From positions 33,765,718 through 33,829,717 of the forward strand of contig OZ025244.1 in the NCBI GenBank assembly GCA_964019155.1: DNA of 64,000 nucleotides, written 5' to 3'. The translations under genes and the position numbers were made by a program. Below, piece after piece: positions 1-12,600 of the stretch; within the stretch, counting starts at the first letter, position 1; each line of letters starts with the position of its first letter. Under the pieces are notes generated by a model that was not told where the DNA came from, did no database searches, and saw nothing but the letters and a program-made list of their open reading frames with translations. The stretch comes from Osedax fenrisi. Taxonomy: Eukaryota; Annelida; Polychaeta; Sabellida; Siboglinidae.

Positions 1-885
1 GATTATGCTTGGCTGTCTTTTTAAATTCAATTCTCGGTAAATTGGCGTAAAAATTTTAAAATAATATTTTTATAATGAATTATAACATTTTATCATTACC
101 TATGAATATGTAGTTTTTTGCAAATAATGTATATTATCCTAACAACAAGGTCATTCTTGTAGGTTAATTTGAATATTAGTTATAAGCCTTTGTTGATTTT
201 ATGCCGATAACTGATCATCGTTTATAATGACAATAACATATTCATACTTTATTAATAATGATTGTTTTATAATAATTATCTAGTGTGATATATCTATGAA
301 CGGACATTTTTATACTATATCGTAATATGTATTTTAAACCAATTAATTTTCATTAACTATTTGTGAATAACGATAATTCTAAATAATAATTAAATAGTTA
401 ACCTATTTTGAATATGCGCATGCGCTAATATCAAATATTAATTTCAATTTTTATTTATAAAAGTGCATTTATGTATAGATTTTTGATTTATATATATGTA
501 TTTATGATATTTTATGATTATCTAAATATTCTAATATACTACTATTTAATCATTAATGTTAATCAGTATTTCTAAATGACAAATTTTTAAATTTGAAATA
601 TACATTTTCAAATAATTTTTATATTTGCATGTGTTTTTTATGTTTATACTTATTTTATACTTACTATATTGTATATTATTCAATTTTTAAATAGTATTTA
701 ACAAACATTTAATTATTTTATGATATAAAGTTATATAAAGTCATAAATTAGTAAATAATTTATAATATATCTGTGAATAATTTTCTAAATTTTTAAAAAT
801 AAATATTAATTTTATTAAATATATAATATATCATATATAATATATATATATATATAAAAAATATATATTTTAATATATATATATA
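1..885. other. AT-rich intergenic, no gene seen
   Basis: The stretch is AT-rich with short TA runs near 830-890. No reading frame with protein-like composition and no conserved motif was seen. Confidence 0.6.
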
Positions 886-892
886 TATATAA

Positions 893-1345
893 CAAAGATG
901 TTGCAAAGCAAAGATATAACACTCCCTATGCATGCAACGTAATTTAGTAATATCCCCAGCCGCTACTAGCAGCAGTATCGAAATCACTGAAATAGATTTA
1001 GGTTCGGCTCTGTTTACATACAACAATGTTTTCATTGCTCTATTAAATTACATGCAATATAAATTAACTTTTACTTACTAAATATATACTTTTAGCATTT
1101 AAAACATAAATATCATATTTGTTTGTTATATATTAGTAATGAACACTTAGTTTTCATCATATAAATATTAATTTAAAGCATATTATTTAACATTTTAAAA
1201 GTGTATAGTTAAATACGAATTTACATTATAAACAACGCATAGTTCCTAAAAGTAACCGCTATAGGTGGCACCAGGGTATTTTGTATACAAATTCGAATTA
1301 CACGATTTCGCGTAAGTGTTATATCTTTCCTTCGGAAAATCTTTG
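893..1345. mobile_element. MITE, copy 1 (453 bp, 7-bp TSD)
   Basis: The element is bounded by imperfect terminal inverted repeats starting CAAAGATGTTGC and ending GGAAAATCTTTG. It is flanked by the direct repeat TATATAA at 886-892 and 1346-1352. A nearly identical copy lies at 52584-53037 with its own 7-bp duplication, so both ends are well defined. It has no coding capacity and is therefore a non-autonomous DNA transposon. The superfamily is uncertain: CAAAG ends resemble hAT, but the duplication is 7 bp rather than 8. Confidence 0.85.
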
Positions 1346-1352
1346 TATATAA

Positions 1353-2869
1353 TATGTAAATAAATTGATAGCATATCAATTTAAATGCTAAATCATTTAA
1401 ACAATATTATAATTATTATATAGTGAAATTTAATATATATTAAATGAGTTTAATATATATTAAATGAGTTTAATTTACTAAATATGATTAAATAAATTAT
1501 GTATTTGTAACAATTATTCTCAGTTTTTAATAATTTAGATTTATATGCTGAATACTGAAATCGGCCCACAAAAAAGTATTGTGTCTAACCGAGAGTTAAA
1601 GTAAACATTTCGAAGAAGGCGTTATATTTCACAATAAATTATTCACTTAGTAGTGAAGTCGTGTTTTATATATACATACATATCATAATACCGTATGGTT
1701 ATATATTAATATAATATTATATAAGCCCTACGCATTGTTTACGAGAACTCTCGGTTTGACACGTGACATGTTGGAGACTGATGTCAGACCAAGTAATTTA
1801 TATAATTATATTTTTTTAATTTACGAGTTTACTTATATTAATTTTATTGTTATTAAAATATATATAATTCCTGTTATCAATACATATATATATATATATA
1901 TGTGTGTGTGCATTAATATAAGAATTATTATTATAAACATTTTAATAATATATCAAATGTGCATACCCTATAGTGATTTATTTGATCAAAAGAACGATAA
2001 TGATCCTTATAAATTAAAATATATATTAATCGTAATAATTACGATATAAATAAGTTAGAGAATATAATAATTTAGTATAAAATGAGTTCATAAAAATAAT
2101 AACAATATAATTAAATATTTACGTTAATTAAAATATAATGTTATTATTTTATTTAATGAGATGACGATCAAATTAATCTAGGACGACTTGATGAGTAATT
2201 TTGGATTATTATATGTAATAATTAACTAACATTATTTATATTAATAATATTATTAAAAATGTGTACCAGTGTTAAAATCGGTACCTGGTCAAAAGCTTCG
2301 CGATTGATGCGCTATTTGAACGCCCGCAACATTTCTTTATTTGAATTATTGAATTTACAATAGCGTATGTTTGTTTGTACAAACATTAATATATTTAGTT
2401 TTGATATTGCCAGATTTTATTAGCTGAATTACATCCTGAGTGAGCCTATATATATATATGTTAATGATAAACAGTTACATGTAATGATAGTCTATAAATA
2501 GACATACACTAATTATAATGACCAATCATACGATATTGTAAAATCACTAATTCGAATAAACAAGTTTGCTGACGCTCAAATCGTTATCAATCGTGAAGAT
2601 TTTGACCATAATCCTTAATATCTTTATATATTTCATGTAATATATTTATATTATGTGTATTTAATAATATCAGAGATATATGAAATATATTATAAACATA
2701 ACATATACTCAAATATTATAAATGTATATTATAGGGTTCTCCAATTTATACCGTTTTTGATTTGCCAACCACCAAATATGAAATTATCAAATATATAGTA
2801 TATATTATATACACTTCATACCAATAACATCAATTTGTTTATATCGATTTGAACTCCGAAATAGATAAT
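1353..2869. other. AT-rich intergenic
   Basis: No gene was recognised. A short direct duplication (TTTAATATATATTAAATGAG) lies near 1428-1470 and TA/TG microsatellites near 1883-1910. The open frame at 1735-2049 has the composition of translated AT repeats and is not considered a gene. Confidence 0.5.
2422..2450 (+). repeat. Short interspersed repeat end (ACATCCYGAGTGAGCC)
   Basis: The motif GCTGAATTACATCCTGAGTG and its continuation AGCCTATA recur at 60518-60543 and, on the minus strand, at 54180-54205, each beside a T/G-rich or A/C-rich stretch. This looks like the conserved terminal part of an old interspersed repeat family whose full extent is not resolved. Confidence 0.5.
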
Positions 2870-3909
2870 TTTCAGTAGTATATATAATTTGTCAATGATT
2901 TCAATAAATTACAATCCTAAACACAAACCGATAGAATATTATTCATATGATCTTATGTCTAACTGTATTAAATCTATACATACTTGGCTTTCAAATAACT
3001 CTCTATCACTGAATCCCAATAAAACAGAAACTATATTTCTTCACCCTTCTCCCAGACGCCCATTAACAGTCCCACCATTTATCATGGTTAACAATCATAA
3101 TATCTTATATTCTGATAATGTTAAATATTTTGGTGTTTATTTCGACAGTTCTTTATCTTTTCATCGCCACATCTCAAATCTTCTTCGCTCTAAACTTTCA
3201 TCTTCACTCTTTCCGTATAATCCGTAAACTCTATATCCCTAAGTGTTTTTATAACTCTCGCCTCATCTTTCATATTACCGCTTTTTTATTACTGCAATAT
3301 TCTCCTTTTCTCCTTACCTGGCTATCAAATTAAAAAATTACAAATATTGCAGAATGCGTTAGTACGATCAATTTTTAAAATTGATCGCTTTTCTTAAATA
3401 TATATTTCTCCATATTTACATAGATTGCATTGGCTACCAATAAAATTTAGAATAATATTTAAAGCTCTTCTATTAACTCATAACTCTCTTCACCACAACC
3501 AACATGAATATCTATTTCTTTAATCTCTATTCCTACTCATAATATCTCTGTATGTAGTTCTACTACTTCTTACCTTCTACATCTATCCTCTAAGCTTAAT
3601 CTACATACCACTAATATTCGTGCATGGCACATATCGGCCCCTTATCTATGGAATAAACTACCACATAATCTACGCTCCACTCAATCTACCAACTCTTTTA
3701 AATCTCTATTAAAAACATATCTATTTACTATTGCATTTCCCTGATCATTTTTTTATAATATGTTGAATACTTTCTGTATTCTTATTTTTATTATTATTAG
3801 TTATATTATTTTTGTTTATGTTCCGTTATATTTTTTTTTGTTTTTACTTTAGACGCTTGATTGCTATGTCACAAAGAGTATTTAAAATAAATTGAATTGA
3901 ATTGAATGA
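2870..3909 (+). mobile_element. Degenerate LINE 3' fragment (reverse transcriptase C-terminus)
   Basis: The frame at 2889-3227 carries non-LTR reverse transcriptase features: a WLSNNSLSLNPNKTE block followed by VKYFGVYFDSSLSFHRHI. After a frameshift near 3200 the homology continues in other frames (LHWLPIKFRIIFKALL near 3425, then SAPYLWNKLP and FKSLLKTYLF near 3630-3740). It ends in a short (ATTGA)n-type tail at about 3888-3909, typical of CR1/L2-like LINEs. Frameshifts and stops show that it is dead. The 5' part, including the catalytic YADD region and endonuclease, is absent, as expected from 5' truncation during insertion. Confidence 0.8.
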
Positions 3910-4319
3910 TAAAATATAATTATTATTGTTCAAATATTCCTTCATATTTATTATTATTATTACTATTATTTATTTGAGTATATACACTTTTTAAATGATA
4001 ATTAACAAAAGTGTTTATAATAACATGGTAATATAAGATAAATATAAAATGGTAATATATGATCGTGATATATTAAATAACAAACAAAATAATGATACTC
4101 ACCTATCATGCCACTTATCTAGTATTTTAAAATATTTTATTATATGTTTCTGTATATCCCAACTCCTTTTAAAATATATATATAAACTTAAAAATTTCAC
4201 TTTCATATATACCCAAATTATTTACAAATAATATTAGACAATTATTTTAAAGATGAATTATTTAATATTATTTTAATATGTTTACTTACAAATGAATAGA
4301 AACACTAGATAACTTAGTC
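3910..4319. other. AT-rich intergenic
   Basis: Nothing recognisable was found. The open frame at 4049-4231 has no conserved features. Confidence 0.5.
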
Positions 4320-4322
4320 TAA

Positions 4323-5580
4323 AGCGGTGTTCACACCAAAAATACTTGACTATATTGTCGACTAGTATAGTCGGCAATATAGTCGGTATTTTATTTAGAG
4401 AATTTGTTTGTTTTGATTAAATATTGTTGGAAGAGGTTTATTTCAAATCAGATCGTCGAATCGTTAAATATAAGTGGTTAATATTTCTATATTATCAATT
4501 AATGATTTAAAATTAAAGTATGATTTAAAATATACATATAATATATAATACAATGGCTATAGAACCTATATGGAGGACTTGTGTTGATATTTAATGTTTA
4601 AATTTAATATTCGAGTAAGCTCGTTCAGTATATTAATTTTCCGTAAATAGCAAGATAATTAATATCGAAATTATAATGATTATTATCTTATTTATTTCAA
4701 TACTGCTGTTTTCGGTACGATCCTTAAAAGATAGGTGTTATATTATTATAGATCATCTATTAGATGTTATAGTATTATATATATATAAAAGAGTTTACTC
4801 GAATATTAAATTTAAACATTAAATATATATATAGTATCCCTCTTTATACACTTTTGAGAAATCATTTATGATTTATGTAAGTGTCAAAATAAACATTCAA
4901 TCAATATATATTTATATTATAATATTATAATTATATTATATTATATTATAATATATATATATATATATAATTATAATATTATAATTATATTATATTATAT
5001 TATAATATATATATATATATATAAGTCCTCCATATAGCCATTGTATTATATATTATATGTAGGTGTATATTTTAAATCATACTTTAATCTTAAATCATTA
5101 ATTGATAATATAGAAATATTAACCACTTAACCTATTAAACGATTCAGCGATCTGATTCCATGCCATTGTTCTTATTACGCTATTTCTATACACCTTATCA
5201 ATTGGATTCCATAAACATGTATTGTTATGGATAGCATTGATAAGTGATAGTTTCTCCTCATTCTTTATAGATTTATCAGACATATTAATATTAAAATAAT
5301 ATAAAATAAAATAATAACAAAATAATAATAACAAAATAATAATAACAAAATCCAAGGAACAACATTATAACCAGTGACCTAGTTTATAACCAATCAGTGG
5401 GATTGTTTACCAAATACTTGTCGACTATATAAACAAAAAATAGGAATATTTCTATAATATTTTTCGACAATATATTCGACTATATTGTCTTACAAATTGT
5501 CGCTGTCAAACCAAAATGCGAGTATACTCGACTATATTGTCAACTATATTGTCGACTATTTTCTTGGTGTGAACACCGCT
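4323..5580. mobile_element. PIF/Harbinger-type fold-back element
   Basis: The termini are perfect inverted repeats (AGCGGTGTTCACACCA at the left, its complement at the right), flanked by the 3-bp duplication TAA at 4320-4322 and 5581-5583. This target is typical of PIF/Harbinger. The subterminal regions carry repeated GACTATATTGTCGAC-like motifs on both sides. Internally a long imperfect inverted repeat pairs about 4450-4620 with about 4790-5155, and the loop-side arm holds a duplicated TA-rich block (4915-5022). One arm contains a MADF-type exon; the other has a partial mirror copy of it. Confidence 0.85.
5119..5283 (-). pseudogene. MADF (Myb/SANT-like) exon fragment in the Harbinger element
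   Basis: From an in-frame Met at 5281-5283 the frame reads MSDKSIKNEEKLSLINAI, then CLWNPIDKVYRNSVIRTMAW and NQIAESFNRL. This matches the start of a MADF domain (short helix with LI, LW, YR, aW.qIA). MADF proteins are the DNA-binding partner encoded by PIF/Harbinger transposons. The exon appears to end at an AG|GTTAAG donor near 5130. The rest of the protein and the DDE transposase are missing. A partial mirrored copy at about 4450-4485 (AATCAGATCG...AATCGTT) indicates an internal inverted duplication. Confidence 0.65.
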
Positions 5581-5583
5581 TAA

Positions 5584-6627
5584 GAGATATATTAAGTGTA
5601 CAAAAAATACATCAAATTTACATAAAGTTCACATTTCAGAAAATAGATATTTATTGTATATTAATTATGTATACATTTTTTAATAGTATAATAAGTAGAT
5701 GTCCTTTCTTTGATATGATTAATTAAATTACTCAATATTGTATGTTCTATTTGGATATTGTTAAATTAATGAATTATTTAAAATATCAACAGATTGCTTA
5801 AATGCTTCGGCTGACTGTGATTATGAAGGTAATTTGTGTGTTGTCATTCTCTACTACTATTTTATGTCAATAGTATTGTGTATCCTTATTGGCATCTTAG
5901 TTAGAAGGCATTATCATAATAATAACTTATATTCGAATCTTCATTAAAATTATTTAAAAATAATGTTTTTTTTAAATAAATGATATAAACTAGTAATTGT
6001 ATATTTATTTAATTATACATTAATTTTTAGTTTATTAGAATTTATTATTCTGATTTAATTCTAATAGCATATAACATATTAATCTGCTGTTATTATAATT
6101 AAAAAATCCATATTTATATAAAATAATTAATTATATTTAATAATATTAATTAATAATCTATGAAAATTTATATTTTATTAGATTAATATTTACTAATATT
6201 TGTTGTAATCTGTTTTTATCGTAACAAAATTAATAATAATTAGTACAATTATACTAATATGATAAAATATTTAATAATATTATTTATGATATTATAAATT
6301 ATATATTATTAATATTTATTCATTCTAATTAATTATCCATATTTAAATATAGAGTAAAATATAGGCATTAGTACAACAATATTTGTGATTAAAATTGTTA
6401 TATTAAATTTAACAATCTCTTTATTATCTTCCTTAGTTATATTCAATATTTTCATTAATTTTATATTTTAAAAAGTTAAGACAACAAATTAAACAATGAA
6501 AATTTCAATTAAAAAATAAAATACTCATCACAATAGTTATCTATAACTTTATAAAAAATAACAAAAAAAAGTGTTAATAATTGTTAACATATGATAGAAT
6601 ATTATTAATATGACAATGTGCCTAAAG
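5584..6627. other. AT-rich region with a candidate upstream Mi-2 exon
   Basis: It is mostly AT-rich filler. A possible 36-nt exon at 5793-5828 (acceptor TCAACAG, donor GAAG|GTAATT) reads CLNASADCDYE and joins in phase with the first clear Mi-2 exon at 6628. The true start codon of the Mi-2 gene was not identified. Confidence 0.35.
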
Positions 6628-9600
6628 GTGGTTTAGGTTCCCCTTCATCTAAGAAGAACAAGAAGAGAAGGCGAGCTAATGATGGAGCACAGAAAAAATC
6701 TAAGAAATCGAAAAAAAGTAAAGCATCTAAAAAAACGGATGACATTAGTCAAGTTCGTTCGCTTTCCTCATGTATTAAATATTTCAAATATTATATTTAT
6801 ATACGATATATTGTAGTTATATTAATATTTATTACCTAAATAGTTAGAGATACCTGCTGATGATGCAGCAGCTCTAGCCTTGGCTACAGCAGGAGATGCC
6901 GAGTTTGAAAATGAACTAAAAGATGAGGAAGACAATGATGATATCTCAGGTACTACAAAGTCATATATATATATACATCACATGAGTTTTTCATGTTTGT
7001 TATTATAACTAAATTTATGTATATGTGTATGAAAAATTTCAAAAAATTATATAGAATTTCAATATTTTATATATAGAAATATTGAATATGTATACAATTT
7101 GTAAAAATAAAATAAAAAATCTAAATTTATTATAAATATTCGTTATTTTTAAAATATGTAATTTGTATGATATTAATTTTGTATAAATTATTATTTAATA
7201 CATATTAAATGTAGAAATTAGTATACTTATTTGTTACAATATTTAATATTGATTATAATATAATTTTTAATATATTGAATACATTATTGATATTGTTATA
7301 GATAAATCTAAAGCCTCATCACTATTGGCTATGAGAAAAAGACGATCTAAGGGTTCCGTTAGTTTACATTCATATCATACACCTTACACAGACGTACACA
7401 TATTAAAGTTATAATACACTGATCTAGATGCCAACCAAGACTGCTGATGAAGTGTGTGAAGAATTAGGTCTAAATAACGTAGAACTAGAATATATGCCTG
7501 AAGACTTTGAAACTCTCACCTCTCATAAAGCTTTTAGGTTAGTGTAGGGTGTCTTTGTATCATAGACTATATATACAAATAAACTATCAAATATCAAACA
7601 TAAATACGAATACAAAATAAAATAAGTTCTTAAAATTAATTTTGGTAATTAAATTAATAATTTAAATAATAATATTTATAAACATGTATAGATTTATCAA
7701 ATCATAAAACACTTAATTTTATTTGTGTTAGTGAAAATTAAATATTATTGAAATTTATCTTAATGTTATAAAATTATTAAAAAAATATTTTTATTCTGGT
7801 GATCTTTTTTATTTTTGAAAAATATTTACAATAATAACATATTACATAAATTATATTATATTAAACTTTTAAAAATATATAGTCTATTTGAAGAGCATCC
7901 TAGTGTATGATTTTTGTAGCAGGACAGATGATCAGATGGGCAGTCAAATAGTTTTTCTAATATGGACAGTACACTTAAGTATATATGTTCATACATATTT
8001 AAATTTTATATTACAATTTTTGACCGTATTTTATAATGTATTGTGTATATATGACGTTTATTTTTATATTTAATCGCAATAATGATGTACATGGTATATG
8101 TGCGATATTATTCAGTGTAATTGGCTTAGTACTAGGTGGAGAGTATGTTGATATATAACGTTGAACTATTCATCAGATGGTGTTACTACAAAAATCACAC
8201 TCATAATATTTATTTTCAAAAGTTGGTTCATTATCAATTTTAAATATTGTGTACTCTAGTATATAAATAGTATATAAATACTCTATAGTATATTTTATAT
8301 TGTAAGTAGGTATAAGTGTATTTCAACAATTTAGTTTATTCTTTGATAATTAGTAAATACAATTAATTCAAAAGCAAAAGATAAAAACTTAAATATATTA
8401 AATAATTTTAAATTATAAATTATAAATATAGATTATAACTATATCAATATTTGTTCTCAATTATTCTATATATGTTCAGGAAATAAAAAATATATATATA
8501 TAAATGTTTAAAGTAATATACTTTGTAAATATATATATATTATTAACTTATATAATAAATAAATATAGATTTGTTGTATGGAAAGGTTTCTAATTGATTA
8601 TATCTCACATGATATTAGTAGTATGAAAGGTTTATGCATCCGTATTTTATTTATGGTAAAATAGTATTTACAGTGTGAATATCGATGAATTATTCAGAAA
8701 AAAACAGATTTCAAAATATATATCATAAATATTTTAATGTATAAATATAATATTGCATATTGTTTATATATAACCACTCTTTTATATATAACCACTCTTT
8801 TATAATATAATGAATATTTTCATTGAAAATTTGCTAAAACGTAAGTAACATAGATATATGTTATAACAAATTTAAATATGAATAAATAATTTATATTTCT
8901 CAAGTACCCTTAATTATGTTAATATAATTTTATTATTATGCAGTGCACACATTCGACCTCTACTTGCTGAAGATAATCCTAATGTGCCACCTTCAAAACT
9001 TATGCCATTAGTTTCGGCAAAATGGAGGGAATTCACTTCTTTGAATCCTGATAAAGCTGTAAAAGCAGTAAGAAAAGGTTTCATTATTATTAATTAAGAC
9101 TATTTTATTTTATATAATATTTCTATTATAATAGTAAACCATAATAGGTTATATATACATAATATAAGAATAGGTAATAATGTATTCAAATATTTTAATA
9201 TAGTTATATATGAAATAATATTAATTTATTTATTATACACTATTAATATTAATTTATAATTAATTTATAATTAATTTAGATTATTATAATAATATAATTT
9301 ATACTTCCATATGTTTTATACAATTTTCTTTATAACAAATAATTAGATGATGAGGGTTTTGATGATTCAAATTCTGGCCTAACTCCTGGTGATAATGCAA
9401 TTATTAATGAACATGAGAGTGCTGAAAGTAGAATTGCAACCAGAAAGGTATTCACATATCTATTCACACTTCTAATAACTTCTAATAACAGTGTTATTAT
9501 TGGGTGTATTAGGCGAGAATTGCTGCTGCTATTGCATCTGGTCTAGCTCCGGTTGAGAAAGTTAACAAAAGAGCTGTGGCTCCCCTTAAAATTAAATTAG

Positions 9601-12600
9601 GACGACGTAAGAAGAAAAAGAATAGTTCAGTTGGTCCTTTTTTTTTATTTAATATGAATATATTCTATAATAATGTTTAATAATAGGATGAAGAAAATAA
9701 TGGATTTAATACCAGTGATGAAGAATTTGAAAGACAATTAGCAGAAGCTGCATCTATTCAAGCAGAAGACAAATTAATTAGAGATAAAAGACCTAAGGTA
9801 ATTAATTAAATAATTTAATATAAATTTGTAATTGATATTTTAATATATTTAATAAATATTATTTATATATATATATATATATATAGATGAAAAAAGGTCG
9901 AGGTAAAAATTCTAAGAAAGGTTTTAAGACTTTAGCAAGCAGTGTGATGGCGCACGAATTAAAGAAAACATCTTCATTTCCTGTAGGCCTGGATTCAGAA
10001 GGCTATGAGGTAACAGTAGCTCTATAACCTAGTAGTTAACAGTCACCACAATTACCATTTGTTATAGCAAACTGACCATCAAGACTATTGTGAAGTGTGC
10101 CAACAAGGTGGAGAGATTATCTTATGTGATAGTTGTCCGAGGGCCTATCATCTGGTATGCTTGGAACCGGAACTAGAATCTGCTCCTGAAGGTAAATGGG
10201 CATGTCCTCATTGTGAGGAGAATGGCCCACCGAATGTAGAAGTTGTGGAAGTTGAAGAGGTCGTCGATGAAGAAGTCGTTGATGAAGATGATCAACATGC
10301 CGAGTTTTGTCACACTTGCAAGGAAGGAGGGGATTTGTTATGTTGTGAAACATGCCCTTCTTCCTATCACATAAAATGTTTGTTACCAGCCCCTAAAGAA
10401 ACACCCCAAGCTGGATGGAGATGTCCCAGATGTTCAGTACGTATCTATACTATTGTTGTGTATTATAATAGGTGATTTGTCTTACCTACCTTACCTACAT
10501 GTTATAGTGTGAAGCATTAACTGGCAGAGTTCACAAGATACTTACCTGGCGATGGAAGGAACCTCCCCCTATTGAAGATGAACTAGATCATGTAACCCCT
10601 CATTCTCCTGAGAAGAAGAAACCACTCTCAATGGATAGAAAACAGCGTGAATTCTTTGTGAAGTGGCACGAGATGTCCTACTGGCATAGCGAGTGGATAA
10701 CTGAAATACAAGTAAGTTACTAATACATCCCACTAATCACAGTGATGAACATGTTTACGCCTCCTACAGTTGGATGTGCATCATCCAGCAATGTTTCGCA
10801 ACTTCATACGTAAGTTTGACATGGACGAACCACCTCCTTTAGAAGATGGAAGTTCTTATGGTGGCAGACGAGAACAAAAGAAGGTTCTAGAGTTTTTATT
10901 GTTATCTATTGTTTTCATTAACTTAAATACTAATTCTATAGGAGGAAGATCCACATAATCTTGAAGAAAGATTTTACAGATATGGAGTGAGACCTGAATG
11001 GCTTCAAGTATTAAGACTGATTAATCATAGGTTATTTATACATATTTCACTGCATGATGAATTACTATAAAAAAATATACATAATCAGACATGTAAGAGA
11101 TGGAACAACTTGGTATCTTTGCAAGTGGAGAGATCTAGGATATGACCAGGCTACTTGGGAAAGTGATGATACAGATATTGTTGATATGGATAATATGATA
11201 GATCAATATCATATACACAGGTTATCATCTAATTTCATAGTTGTTATGTATTAATTATATATTATTGAATATCACATAGACAAATGGTGACTGGTTCCAG
11301 TGATAGAAAAAAAGTTAAGGGAGCACAATCTAAATCTAAGAAAAAGATCAAAAAAGTGAAGAGAAAGAAAGCTAGCTCTGACACAGAAGAAGATGGAGAT
11401 GAGGCTGATACAATTGAAGGTTTACACATCTTCACACAAACATATATTGTTTATATATATTATATAATCTATGATGAATCCGTAAAAGGTTTGAAATTTA
11501 TTTCAATACATATGATATAAGCAATTCATAAACAATATCAAATGCCCATTGGTTTATATATAAAACATCTTAGCTAAGATTTGCTAATGATGTTTATGTA
11601 TAAAGCCTACAGTAAAGAGTAATAACTGTTGATACCATTCCTTGCATTAGATGTTGCATTATAGATGCACACAGTTATTATACATGATCAAAATGGTAGA
11701 TGATATCTGTCTATGAATTAACTTGTATGTATTGTTTTATTATACATGATGCCAAATTATTATCTGAGATTATGAATTGATTATTATATTATTAAATTGT
11801 ATATATCATTTTCAAACATAATATAAGTTCTATAGTCTATGTATCACATATATCATATATTATATTACTATCTATACATATTATTAATAATAACATAGAA
11901 GAGGAGTCTGAAGAAGACAGAGTATCTAATATCATTAAAAAATTAACACCACCAACGGATCCAGTTGAGAAACTGTATGATAAATACACAGAACAACCTG
12001 AGTATATTAATGCTACAGGTGGTACTCTACACGAATACCAGTTGGAGGGTTTGTAATAGACTAATTGTATTCAGTATTCATTGTATCTATTTGTATAGGT
12101 ATCAACTGGTTGAGATATTCTTGGTATAATCACACCGATACAATACTCGCTGATGAAATGGGGCTAGGTAAAACTATTCAAACTATTACATTCCTTTATT
12201 CACTATTTAAAGAGGTAAGTAACAATCTCATACAGGCTATGTTTGTCACTTTGCTATACTTCTATTTCTAACTTAGGGATTCTGTGAAGGTCCCTTCCTC
12301 GTTGGTGCTCCATTGTCAACAATTATTAATTGGGAGAGAGAATTTGAACTGTGGGCTCCTGAGATGTATGTGATAACTTACACTGGAGATAAAGATGGAA
12401 GAGCTGTAATAAGGTATCAACAACTATAACTTCTTCAAATACTTCAATATCTATATTCATACAGGGAACACGAGTTCTCATTTGAAGAAGGAGCCACTAG
12501 AGGTGGTACCAAAGCTTCCAAGTTTAGGAAGGATGCAAAGGTACACTGCTCAAACAACCACCCTAATTATTATTATCTTATCATCTCATTTTTGTACAGC

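Noticed and set aside
1225..1310. Possible tRNA-like segment (TTCGAATT with GTGGCACCAGG)
   Set aside because: No cloverleaf could be drawn, and the segment is internal to a MITE present in two copies.
1735..2049. Open frame of 104 residues on +
   Set aside because: Ile/Tyr-rich translation of TA/TG repeats with no domain and no coding composition.
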